From Acanthacorydalis orientalis (taxonomy: Eukaryota; Arthropoda; Insecta; Megaloptera; Corydalidae), in the NCBI GenBank assembly GCA_034766995.1, contig CM068313.1, forward strand, positions 15,865,512 through 15,929,511: a DNA stretch of 64,000 bases. Direction: 5' to 3'. The notes beneath the pieces were generated by a model, which saw only the letters and a program-made list of their open reading frames with translations, did no database searches and was not told the DNA's origin. Below are positions 26,619 through 36,964 of the stretch, one piece after another. Numbering within the stretch: the stretch's first letter is position 1; each line of letters begins with the position of its first letter. The position numbers and the translations under genes are program-made.

Positions 26619-26970
26619 AAAAGGGATTTTTTTCTCTGATTCGAGATATAATATTTTTTTTTGGTATGAAGTAAATAAACCGCATGACGGATAAAGAATT
26701 TTTTATGTTGAGTTTAATCTCTAGGTAGGATTTTTCGAACTGTATTGAATTTATTATATATATATATATATATATATATGAAAAAATCAGAGGTCATAGA
26801 TGTTGTATATATTTAAAATATTTATAGAAAACATAAGGGTATAAATATTTCTTTTTCAGTTTTTTAAATATCCTATTCAATTGTATGTTATCCATTTTTT
26901 TTATTAAATATTTGAAGGAAATCAAACAAGTTTGAAATAATATAAAAATGTCTGGCATATTGTGAAAAAT

Positions 26971-27003
26971 ATATTTTATCAGTATATATGTAGTCTCTCT
27001 CTC

Positions 27004-27055
<52 letters not shown>

Positions 27056-27136
27056 ATATTTTCAATCCCTATGATATTTTTATAACTACTAATTATAATA
27101 TTTTATCAGTATATATGTAGTCTCTCTCTCTCTATA

Positions 27137-27168
<32 letters not shown>

Positions 27169-27212
27169 TCAATCCCTATGATATTTTTATAACTACTAAT
27201 TATAATATTTTA
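26971..27212. repeat. Two-unit tandem duplication containing (CT)n(TA)n
   Basis: ATATTTTATCAGTATATATG starts a unit at 26971 and again at 27098, and its first bases recur at 27205. Both units continue with TAGTCTCTCTC, a TA tract, and the shared non-repetitive part TTTTCAATCCCTATGATATT. The spacings are 127 and 107 bp, the difference being mostly TA-tract length. Confidence 0.85.
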
Positions 27213-28095
27213 TCAGCATTTTAGTGCGATAAACTTTTGAAAATAAATTATAATTTTTGCTACTAATCGATATTTTGTATTTCACTGCTAACCGTAAAGA
27301 AAATAGTTATGGTTTATAATTATAATATCTTATGATAAAAGAACAGAGATAAATGCGAGTATACTTATATTCAGACATTGATTTTTAATGAAAATGTGAA
27401 AATACGTTCCAATTTAAATTAAATATTGAAAAACTGGAAACAAAATCTTATTGTCGATTTCTAATTAAAATTGTCATGATTAAATTTTGCACTCAGATAA
27501 ATTACTTCTTCAATATTTTTTAATAGTTATGTTACAAAAATATAATATCAATATTAATTAAATTCACTTCCACGAATAATTTTTTAAAAATGTTTTTGTA
27601 ATTTTTAACAGATTGAAAAAATAGATTTATTTGTGAAAATCTAGCTTATTTTTTTTTTAATAAATCGTATTTTAAAAAATACATGTACTCTAATGCGAAT
27701 TTTGCAAAATTATGATATATCTGGAAATCATTAGAGTTTCTCCTTTTATATAATTTAGTATTGTATCTGGGATTTTAAGTGTTAACGGTAAAATTGTTAA
27801 CGCGTCAATGAAAACAATTTTATAGAAATGCTACAGACTATACTAAATTGACGAGATCGATACTAGTGTTAATAATCACTGATGCAAGAAATAAGGAAAG
27901 TTCTCTTTATTTTCGATTTTATTTCTTACAGTAAATAAAAAATGTGAACTCTTATTATTTTTAAGCATCGTTCATTCAAAACTGATTCATTTAGTTATTA
28001 TATACGTATTTTTTTTGATATGATAACGTTTTTACAAAAAAATTATATAAATTATTAAGCTAGATCGTTAAAACTAGGCATTGTATTCATTTTTT

Positions 28096-28098
<3 letters not shown>

Positions 28099-28146
<48 letters not shown>

Positions 28147-28263
28147 GAGCACGTGGGATTTTAGATATATGTTACATTCATTTATGGAACAAACAAGCAT
28201 TTTTGAACAGCGTTGTGGATAGAATATTCATTAAAATAAATTATATCTATATCCATTTATACA

Positions 28264-28310
<47 letters not shown>
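28099..28310. repeat. Two (TA)n tracts
   Basis: TA tracts at about 28099-28142 and 28268-28310, half a kilobase before the 28.83-kb promoter. Confidence 0.95.
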
Positions 28311-28313
<3 letters not shown>

Positions 28314-28831
28314 TGTATGCTAGTATGTACATATTTATATTATAATATGTATTTGTTTTTTAGAAAATGGATATTTATATGGGCAATAATGAGAACCCAT
28401 TATATTTATATAACAACTTGTGCAAATACAGATAACATTTCATTTATATGATAAATAAGCATTTTCTATCAAAAAGTAAACTCTGTATATTTTATTATAA
28501 TATTTTATTGTGAAATAAACGAGCATAGCCTGTGTCTGAATATCGATAGTTTTTGTTAAAATATCTATACAAAAATACTGTAATATAAATCTGTTTAAAT
28601 ACTATATACGTTCGATAGTAGATATAGCTCTTTTTATGATTATTTTGGTTTGAATTGCAACCGAAATATATCATATTTTTTTTGTTAAAGTATGTGGAGT
28701 TTTGACTAATAATTCACTTTATCTTTCACACTCCGCTCTAAATGATTAATTCGCATGACTAATTAATCCACACATTTTTCACATACATACAAACGATTCA
28801 ACGTTACACACAGCTCTCGGTGTATTTTTCC

Positions 28832-28900
28832 TATAAAGACCGCGTGTTTTAACCATCGTTAGTCTTGTGGGACGAATTCTCGTGTAAGCAGACTGGTCTG
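28832..28900 (+). promoter_or_regulatory. TATA box and initiator core promoter
   Basis: TATAAAG at 28832-28838 is followed 29 bp later by CGTTAGTCTT with the initiator A at 28861, and by AGACTG at about +30, near where a downstream promoter element would sit. About 200 bp after it (28900-29100) are richer in G and less repetitive than the flanks, as expected for a transcribed leader. It points towards the kekkon-like gene 4.8 kb away. No coding exon is visible directly behind it. Confidence 0.5.
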
Positions 28901-30166
28901 ATAATTTATGTGAGCGAGGGGAATAGTGTTAAATGGAAACGTACTGAGAAGCTAAGGAAAGATATAATGAAATGTGTTTTGAAAGTTGTGTAAAAGAAAT
29001 GAGACTGTTTGTAAAGAGTGCGTGCGAACGGTGAAATACGTCGGACACTAACGGAGTTTTATTACACTATTTTGGTTGGAGTGATGGAATTTATTTGAAT
29101 ATTTGCCGAGATAAAAGTATTTATTAATATAATTAACGTTGTACATATAGAACGAAACGTTTGGAATTTACATCTGTTCATGAGCCTTTTCTGTGCGAAG
29201 TAAATGAAAAGTAGTTAATTTTGGTTATCTCTTTCATTAAATATGCTTATGGTTCAAGGTTAGGGATTTTAAGGAGATAAATTTTGCACTAATGATGATG
29301 GAAGTCGTAATCTAGTTGAATTATTTTCTATGTGCGTGATATTAAAATATTTTTATACAACTTAATGTAAAATATTAAGAATATTAATTTAGATCAATTA
29401 CTATTTAAAAAAATCATAATTTATAACATATGAAAGTTTTGTAACTTTTAAAATTATTTAAAAATCTTTCTTTTTTAAATTAACTTTTTTACTAAGTTTT
29501 TATTTGATAATCTTATATTATTTTTGAAACTAGTAGATTTACTTGATATTCTTTTATAAAAAAAGCAACTATATACAAATGTTTAATACAAAATATTATT
29601 TTATTATGTATAGGAATTTTTTAATTAAATTACTGCCAAGGACAATGAATTATAAGGCTATATATTGAACAGGGAGATCATTAATGGGAGCATTTTTTTA
29701 AGTGAATTACTGTACATAGTCTTTTATTTAACGTCTGGATTTCTGATTTACCTTTTATTTGTAGTTTATATACAGTAAATAAATACATACATGCAACCTT
29801 ATTCAGAGAAAACGCAGAATAAGGTATAATATTAAATAAAATTTTAAAAATTGTTCCATCAAGAGGTTTATTAAATGACTGTTTTTCATATACCATGAAT
29901 GTAAAACTAGATATCTTTTTGTACAAAAATCTAAAGAATAATGTTCTCAGTTTTTAATTAAAATACATAAATATAAGCATACCCGTACTTAAATAACTAT
30001 TTTTAAAATCTTTTTTCTCTTGAACCAATCAATAGTTTAGTAAATGACTTGAAAATTAGTTATTGACATTTTCTTTAATTTTTTTATTTTTGAATTAAAT
30101 AAAAACGATATTAATAACATACTCAATTACTAAAATAATTATAAAAATTGTATATTTTTTGAAGTG

Positions 30167-30726
30167 TTAGGTTGGTAGAAAAATAACTGCAATTTATTGG
30201 TTTCAAATTAATATACATTTTTTAAATCAATTGACTTTAAAGTTGTCCAGAACTGTTGGATGACTAACGCGTAACATTTGTGCAAGCTCTTGAATTGTTG
30301 TGTGCGGTTCTGATTGAACTAACGCCTTCAGTTGAATGTTATGAACTAAAGAACACCCTCGATCTTCTTCTTCTTCATAGCTCTCGTTCCCAGCACGATA
30401 TTTTTTAAACTACCATTACACAGTATGTTTCTTAACAATACCCATAACAAAAGTATCGTTTAGTTTACGGACATGTTTTGTTACTTTACCACCCGTTTTG
30501 AATTCTTACAAAAAATGCTCTTATTTCCTTCTTTTCCATTTTTAAATTAATAGCTTAATTTGAAGCAAAATTAATAATAAAACCAAATTCAATGTTACCA
30601 AAATACACCCTGAAAAATGCATTTTAAAATGATATTAACATGGAACACAATAAAATGACACTCATTGAAAAATTTAAGGTTAGAATTCAGAAAATAAAAA
30701 TCGTAATTATTTTCCAACCAACCTAA
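30167..30726 (-). mobile_element. Mariner deletion derivative B (helix-turn-helix part only)
   Basis: Terminal inverted repeats TTAGGTTGGTAGAAAAATAA (left) and its inverse ending CCAACCTAA (right) bound about 560 bp. The minus strand encodes the transposase N-terminus MEKKEIRAFF, then FKKYRAGNESYEEEEDRG, then the second helix-turn-helix region QELAQMLRVSHPTV around 30265-30310. It stops a few codons later beside the 3' terminal region. Frames are broken by stops. The catalytic domain and C-terminus are deleted. The junction matches copy C at 61.1 kb. Confidence 0.8.
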
Positions 30727-33157
30727 TATTTTCAATTCGTTGTATATATTATATTTTCCTTTTTTTCACTTTTTATTTTTTAAATTCTTTGGATTATGAA
30801 TTATTAAGTATAAATATAAAATTGATTTTAGGTCATTTATTTTTTTTTTAATGTCCGACTGTTTTGGAGTTTGATAAGACTCCGATTAATGTATTTCTTA
30901 GATAATATATGCAATTCAGTTTATTGCTAAAAAAAATTAATGCAAATAAATATATTTATTATAAATATTTATTTCAAGTTTTATTGTTTTGTAACTGTAA
31001 AAAAATATAAAAGGTAAAAAAGACGAGTATGTTTTTTTTATAAGTGAACATACGAGTATATTAATACTTTTCTGGAACATTTAAAAAAATAACATTATAA
31101 AACTTGAATCGAAAATATCTTTAGAAAACCAAATACTATTTCAAATATTTCTATTTGTTTTATATTCTATAATAGAGTTAATGTTTATATAAGTTTCTTT
31201 CTTATAAATTTCTTTGCGATTGTGGTGACAATGTCTCTTCTTGTATTCAGTGACGATGACAACTCCATAGGGGCTTTACGACACACATTGAGAGTACCAT
31301 TCAAGTAATATACATCGTTGAATTCGTTTCTCATAAAAAGTTTTATTGTTACTTTGTAATCTTTTTACAATTTATTTGACACATTTCTACACGGGTTCAA
31401 AATATATCTAGAGGAATTTAAGAATAAAAAAATTGTAAATAAATGTTTTGAAAATAATTTTGATTTGACAAATCGATATATCTTTTATATTTCCACATAG
31501 TCTTTTTATATAGATAATTTTTGTCATTTTTGGAAAATTTACAAACGAAATCTGTTTAAAAATGTATTTGAATATATTTAATAATTAAAATCTATCTTTA
31601 TCTCTCTCTTTTACTATATTAAAAAATTAATGTATTTCAAGAGAATATTTTCATTTTCTAATTTATTATATTCCAATAAAGTAAACCTTAGCTGTTAGTG
31701 TTAAATTCATTACTGACGTTCAAAGATCACAAATATTTTAAACGTTTTTATATAAAAGTTGAAAAAACTACTAGTCTTGTAAATTGAAATAGAAGTTTAA
31801 TTTACTATAAGTGCTTGTCTATAAAATATATTTTTATAAAGGAAATAATAAAAAAATATAATTGACATTTTTGATAAAAACTGTCATTCTTGCGTCTTGA
31901 CAGTCATATTTTTTCATTACTTCTGGTTTTATGCGCACACTTTCGTGTCTCTGTCGTTTTTTTACTTTGTAGTGAACTTTTTATAGCTTGTTTTCTTCTT
32001 CAATTTCATGTTATATAGATAAGTTTCAAATGAGTTTGTAAAATCGTGCGTGTTAAATGACATTTACATGTGAGATTTTCAGGAGATTTAAGCTATTCAG
32101 TGAATTTGTTTAAGTGATAATTGCTTTTGTGTTACTTAGAACATTACACTTTATTACGTTTGCATGCGTGGAAGTTGTTTTACAAAATCGTTAATGTTTC
32201 ATTGTTATTCATGAACACGATAATACAGTTTTTTTATTTATCCGTGTTTAAAGTTTTATTGTCTCTCTTATGCATCATTTTTTTTATTTTCTATATAATT
32301 TGTAAATATATACACATACTTAGTAAATTATAATATTTTTTCCGTACAATTTATCATTTTTTTTTATTTCAAAGTTCTATTTATTGCTATACAACGACAT
32401 ACACTTGACTAAATGAAAAAAGCTTTAGGGTAGTTTGTTTTTCATGTAAAAAATAAATAGAAAATTGGTTGGACATTTAAAGATTACTTTTATATCTACT
32501 GCGCTCAAAACTTTTTAAGGAGAATTGGCGACGATGTAACTTTGTAACATCGATTTTCATTTTAACTTCTGGTAGCTGGTGTTGTAAATATATGTATTCT
32601 CGTGGTTGCGTTAAAAAGTACAAAGTTTGAAAATACGAACTTTTTAACATTGTTCTCTCAGCTGTATGTCACTTTGAATATTAAGTGCATTGTTCGCATA
32701 AAAGTAAGCGTGTTTATTATACAACGTAATTGAAATTTTGCATATTAAGAATTAACTAACCGTAGCTATTTTACTTTAAGTTGTTGGTGCTAAGTTTCAG
32801 TAATTGAATTCATAATACTTTTTAAATATTATACTTTAGTGCTGAAAATATTATTTTTAATGTTTATCAAAAATTGATAATATAAAAATATAAAAACGAA
32901 AAAGAAAAAACACTTATAACTTTTAACAAATTTATATTTGATACAGTAAATGATGTGTTTTAAAAAACACATTATTTATTATTAAATAGAAACATAGAAT
33001 TCATAACTAGAAGGATTTCCTTTAAAGTATGTTAGTGTTTTGTTTGAATCTGTAAATAAGAATTTTACAAATTATTATATCATGGAATTAATATGTATAT
33101 ATAGGCAGTATTGTAAGTTTTTGTTCAAATTTTTTTAAACATTGTTTTTTTTTTCAG
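30727..33157. other. AT-rich region, probable kekkon 5' intron
   Basis: It is unusually free of TA microsatellites compared with the rest of the window. Apart from the 49-codon ORF at 31.2 kb nothing coding is seen. Its 3' end is the strong acceptor at 33157. Confidence 0.5.
31185..31334 (-). CDS. Small ORF of 49 codons, unknown
   Basis: A complete ATG-to-TAA frame reads MRNEFNDVYYLNGTLNVCRK and continues with APMELSSSLNTRRDIVTTIA. The central part (31215-31315) is less AT-rich than its surroundings. The opposite strand also carries an open stretch (MSLLVFSDDDNSIGALRH, from 31231), so the coding strand is uncertain. It may be an exon remnant. No family is recognised. Confidence 0.2.
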   Translation of the reverse strand: MRNEFNDVYYLNGTLNVCRKAPMELSSSLNTRRDIVTTIAKKFIRKKLI

Positions 33158-33202
33158 GAGGATTCTTCAATGGTGACACCGTGCAGCTGTTAAATTGTCC
33201 AG
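33158..33202 (+). other. Probable 45-nt 5' leader mini-exon of the kekkon-like gene
   Basis: A long T-run ending in CAG (33141-33157) forms a strong splice acceptor. It is followed by 45 nt that are less AT-rich than their surroundings, then CCAG/GTGAAA, a good donor at 33203. The segment contains ATG at 33170 followed within eight codons by TAA (MVTPCSC then stop), so it is better read as untranslated leader carrying a short upstream ORF than as coding. It lies about 475 bp before the kekkon start codon on the same strand. The matching acceptor before the coding exon is uncertain: CCAG at 33483-33486 or GGCAG at 33648-33652 are candidates. This is inference from splice signals only. Confidence 0.5.
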
Positions 33203-33613
33203 GTGAAAAATATAATTTTATTTAATTAAATTTCACTAAAAACTTTAATAAAATGAATAATGTTTGATGGTTTTGACTTTGTGTAAAGCGTAACAATAAA
33301 TACAGTAGCATAATAAAACAAACTTTTTAATAAAAAGCAGAAATGTGTTAATAAAAAGTGTTGTTTCCGTTTCAATTCGAATTGAATTTGAAACTGAATA
33401 GATATTCGAAGTAAATGAAATCTAATTGAGACTTTATTTATTTTCTTGCGGGTGTGTGTTTGTGTGTGTGCGCGAGCCATATCCAGGTCACGCAATCTGT
33501 TATGGTTAGGTGATAAATTGTGAGTACGTTTGTTCCATGCTTACACTGATATTGGTTTATTCTCAATCACGGCACTTTGCAAAGTTTGACACACCTTGCG
33601 AACTTATTGACAT

Positions 33614-33667
33614 ATGGTGAGTGGCAAAGATACGCTCGACTGCCGACGGCAGCGCTCCACACCATGA
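33614..33667 (+). CDS. Upstream ORF 1 in the kekkon leader (17 codons)
   Basis: The ATG at 33614 opens 17 codons and stops at TGA 33665-33667, in the same frame as the main kekkon CDS and 9 nt before its start codon. The ATG is followed directly by GTGAGT, a near-consensus splice donor, so in some transcripts it may be cut away. If this stretch is in the mRNA, its translation would reduce initiation at the kekkon start. No peptide function is implied. Confidence 0.35.
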   Translation: MVSGKDTLDCRRQRSTP

Positions 33668-33888
33668 GCGGCCGGAATGCGCGCCGTCGTGTGCCGCCGC
33701 CTGTTGGCGCTGGTGCTGCTGTTGAGCGCCGCGGCGCGCTGTGCGCCCGATTGGGCCGACGTGTGTCCAAGTGCGTGCCGATGCAAATGGAGTTCAGGCA
33801 AAAAGACAGCGCTGTGTCGAGACGCCGGTTTCACAGCACCGCCAGCAGCACTCAGCGCAGACACTCAAGTGTTAGATTTGAGCGGTAA
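33664..33888 (+). CDS. Upstream ORF 2 overlapping the kekkon start (74 codons)
   Basis: The ATG at 33664 has A at -3, a better context than the kekkon ATG 13 nt downstream (G at -3, C at +4). It is in a different frame and stays open to TGA at 33886-33888, well inside the signal-peptide and LRR coding region. Its product is Arg-rich and looks like an out-of-frame shadow rather than a conserved protein. Its importance would be regulatory: ribosomes starting here would miss the kekkon start, so kekkon would need leaky scanning. It overlaps uORF 1 through the sequence ATGA. Confidence 0.35.
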   Translation: MSGRNARRRVPPPVGAGAAVERRGALCARLGRRVSKCVPMQMEFRQKDSAVSRRRFHSTASSTQRRHSSVRFER

Positions 33889-35623
33889 CGCCGTGCCATA
33901 TCTCGCCGAAGACGCGTTTAGTTCCGTCGGCCTCATAAACCTACAGCGAATATACGTACGAGGTGCGCGTGTGCGTGAAGTGCATCGTCACGCTTTCCGT
34001 GATCTCGTGATTCTCGTCGAAGTTGATTTATCTGATAATCTAATCACCAGTCTACACCCGGATACATTTACAGGCAACGCACGTCTGAAGGTTTTGTGTT
34101 TGAGTGGCAATCCGCTTCGAGAGCTACGTAGCGCGCAGTTTCCCGCATTACCTCACTTGCGTAGCATCGAACTACAGCGGTGTGAATTGACTCAGGTCGC
34201 TCGAGATGCTTTTTCACGTGTGAGCGGCGTCGAAACACTTGACCTGCGACACAATCGCTTGGCTACTCTCGACGCTGCAACGCTGGCCGCTATGCCGCGT
34301 TTGAAAACATTGGCACTCGATGGAAATCCGTGGCATTGCGATTGTCTGTTGCGTGCGTTTCGTGGCTGGTTGTTGGCCGGTAACTTACATCCCGTTCCAC
34401 CTGTATGCGCCGAACCACCACCACTAGCAGGACGTGCTTGGCGTGATGTATCGCCTGAATTATTTGCATGTGCACCGCATGTAACTTTACTCATAGACGC
34501 TGAACTACGTGTAGCAGCCGGTGACAATGTAACTCTCGCTTGTCGTGTACGCGGCGATCCCGAACCAGCTGTTGCATGGCTACACGACGGTCGTGAAATC
34601 GGCGGTGAGAATGATACTTTTGTTGTAGAGGCAGAAGAAGGGTTATTGGAAAAGTGGGTCAATGTGAGCGTGTATAATGCGAGTGAAGTTGACGCAGGAG
34701 ATTATTCGTGCGTTGCTAGAAACGTACGTGGTTCGTCAAGTCGAGGCGTAGCGCTAGTATTACCAAGAGCTGCAGTTGTATCAACTGTAACTAAGGCCGA
34801 TTCGGGATTACTTTGGTTGGGAGTGGCGTGTGGCGTTGGTGCCGGAATATGCGCTATTATAATAGCTTCTGTGTGCGCATGTTGTTTGTGTGGACGCCAA
34901 CGGCATCGTAAAGGACATCGTAGAAAAACGAAACTTCAAGCGAGCGTTAGTTTTACGGATCAAGAGAAAAAATTATTAGACTTGAGCACAGCGACCACAG
35001 ATCGTGCTTCGGCTGCGGATAGTTGCGAGACTTTAGGTGTGCCGCAGCCGGATGTTGAACTGATGGAACAATGTTCTGCTGAAATGCAATGTGAACCGCC
35101 CGTTCGTGTTACAGTGGAGAGTCGTGGCCCAATACCGCCATCCGTAGGAGGCGAATGCTCAGCACCAATCGCAGTGTTTCCTCCTCCCCCCGAATTTTCG
35201 ACAAGTGTATTGCCAGCCGGCGCATTTGGTAATATATTCATCAGCGTGTCCGTAAGTCAAGATCCAAACGTTGACGCTCAAGGGTACCCCGACTTACTGG
35301 ATTTACCGCGCGGTGCAAAAACACCCGGTCCGCCACCGACAGGCGTCGTTAGCGTAGCCACCGGTACGGACGACGTGTTTTGCGGTTTTCCTTCGGCTGA
35401 GTGTTACGCCACTTTACCGAGACGTCAGTATCGTGGGGTCGACATGCAAAGACGTACTGTTAAACCTCAGTATGATAATATGGGGCCTAGAATAACCGCT
35501 GACGGCAGCTCCACCTTATCATTGCATGATGACAACCAATTGACTATAGCCCAAGATATCATCCCACCTCCACCGCCGCCGCCTATGTGCTCGCCACTCA
35601 CAGGCGAGTATGTGTCATTATAA
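33677..35623 (+). CDS. kek: Kekkon-like LRR-Ig single-pass transmembrane protein
   Basis: The product is 648 residues with the complete kekkon domain order. Residues 1-22 form a signal peptide with a Leu/Ala core. An LRR N-cap with its cysteines (CPSACRCKW) spans about 30-47, and about six leucine-rich repeats span 63-218. The LRR C-cap starts at NPWHCDC and runs to about 265. One Ig domain spans about 268-360, with Cys289, Trp301 and the DAGDYSC motif ending at Cys345. A hydrophobic helix lies at about 378-400, followed by Cys-rich then Arg/Lys-rich residues that set the cytoplasmic side. Sequons are at Asn284, 312, 329 and 334. The tail carries SFTDQEKKLLD, FGNIFISVSVSQDP, CYATLPRR and a late proline run, and ends in YVSL, a possible class II PDZ ligand. 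In Drosophila this family sits at the cell surface; Kek1 binds and inhibits the EGF receptor, and Kek5 affects BMP signalling. The start is fixed by an in-frame TGA at 33665. The paralogue cannot be assigned. The exon is far more GC-rich than its surroundings. Confidence 0.95.
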   Translation: MRAVVCRRLLALVLLLSAAARCAPDWADVCPSACRCKWSSGKKTALCRDAGFTAPPAALSADTQVLDLSGNAVPYLAEDAFSSVGLINLQRIYVRGARVREVHRHAFRDLVILVEVDLSDNLITSLHPDTFTGNARLKVLCLSGNPLRELRSAQFPALPHLRSIELQRCELTQVARDAFSRVSGVETLDLRHNRLATLDAATLAAMPRLKTLALDGNPWHCDCLLRAFRGWLLAGNLHPVPPVCAEPPPLAGRAWRDVSPELFACAPHVTLLIDAELRVAAGDNVTLACRVRGDPEPAVAWLHDGREIGGENDTFVVEAEEGLLEKWVNVSVYNASEVDAGDYSCVARNVRGSSSRGVALVLPRAAVVSTVTKADSGLLWLGVACGVGAGICAIIIASVCACCLCGRQRHRKGHRRKTKLQASVSFTDQEKKLLDLSTATTDRASAADSCETLGVPQPDVELMEQCSAEMQCEPPVRVTVESRGPIPPSVGGECSAPIAVFPPPPEFSTSVLPAGAFGNIFISVSVSQDPNVDAQGYPDLLDLPRGAKTPGPPPTGVVSVATGTDDVFCGFPSAECYATLPRRQYRGVDMQRRTVKPQYDNMGPRITADGSSTLSLHDDNQLTIAQDIIPPPPPPPMCSPLTGEYVSL

Positions 35624-36138
35624 ATTATACCATAGAAACAATTCCTGTAATTTAAAGTGCTTGTAAATATAAAATGTGTACATAGTGTTCAAAATTATAG
35701 GTTACATGAGTGTTATTGATTACTTTCTGATTGAAGTTCGAGTAAGTGATTCCTTTATATTCACTGAATCTTACAGAAAGCCTAGTTCTTTTTTTATATC
35801 TAAACCAAGTGAATTAAACATGTAATATATAGTCGATTTTTCTGTTATTCATTTGTAATATATTTTTGTTCTTAGTCTAAAATTAGTTTACTTTTGAAGG
35901 CAGCAGTTCAATATATGGATGATTATATAAATAGTTAGAACCGATATAACTTTGAATGAATAACGATTTGTGTTATTGTTTAAAAATGTTTATACGATGC
36001 GATTTATTTGAAAATTATACCAAAGACATAAACTGAAATGTTAAATTACAATTTATTTTAATCAACGTATCTCCGTTAAAATTGTGTTTTATTATTTAAT
36101 ATTTAACGAATATAAATTACAATGGAAAAATGAATAAA
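35624..36138 (+). other. Probable 3' UTR of the kekkon-like gene with AATAAA signal
   Basis: Directly after the TAA stop the sequence returns to AT-rich non-coding DNA without long ORFs. The first plain AATAAA hexamer I see is at 36133-36138, which would give a UTR of about 0.5 kb. Another lies near 36417-36423. The true cleavage site cannot be told from the sequence. Confidence 0.4.
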
Positions 36139-36555
36139 AAATTAATTACCTAAAACGTGTTTTATGATGTACGTCAATCCTCTATCTAAACGACAATGTC
36201 TCAGATAAACGAGCGTTCTACCGATTTTCTTCCGTAATTCCTTAAAACATATCATCTTTTTTCTATAATATAACTGTTTTCACAAAAATTCTATATTGTA
36301 ATGTAATGTTTTCTACCTTTGGATAAGTTCTGTGATTTTTTTAGTTTGAAAATTAAAATAATACCACATATAAATGAGATAAGTTAAAATAAATGAATTT
36401 AAAGTATATCTTTTTTTAAATAAACTTTACCATTTCAGGAATTTTTCTATACCTGCTTGAGAATATGAAAGAGGTTGGTATATATTTTTTAAATATTTAC
36501 TAACTGATATAAATATTAAATGAATAAAGTATATTATTTATTTTATTCGAGAACC

Positions 36556-36557
<2 letters not shown>

Positions 36558-36617
<60 letters not shown>
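36558..36617. repeat. (TA)n microsatellite
   Basis: About 58 bp of pure TA downstream of the kekkon-like gene. Confidence 0.95.
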
Positions 36618-36619
<2 letters not shown>

Positions 36620-36881
36620 ATTCTTTTATTACTCGTCGTTTATTTTTCGTTTTAAATAAATTACTTGATAATGTTTTTAATAGAAAAAAATATGTACGTA
36701 ACCTTATTCCTTTTTTAATGACTCTCCTTAATGTTACCGAATTATTTAAGGTCTGAAATTTTCATAATGAAAGCTAAAATATTTTTCCTGAGGGAAAAAT
36801 ACCCATAATATCTATGAAATTTAACACATTTTTTATGAAATACACTTAAAATTTATTTTCTTTGACATTTTTTTATTATTT

Positions 36882-36915
36882 ATATACATACATATATATA
36901 TATATATATATTTTT

Positions 36916-36960
<45 letters not shown>
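36882..36960. repeat. (TA)n microsatellite with TTTTTTGC interruption
   Basis: Two TA blocks around a short interruption. Confidence 0.9.

Positions 36961-36964
<4 letters not shown>

Larger units (their letters stand above)
26066..28800. other. AT-rich spacer
   Basis: Microsatellites and the two-unit tandem duplication at 27.0 kb; no supported gene. Confidence 0.6.

Noticed and set aside
33604..33864. Minus-strand frames over the kekkon start
   Set aside because: Arg/Ala/Ser-rich antisense shadows of the GC-rich 5' coding end, without any domain pattern.
34192..34662. 156-codon minus-strand frame
   Set aside because: It is the antisense shadow of the GC-richer kekkon coding exon; the plus-strand frame shows the full LRR-Ig architecture.
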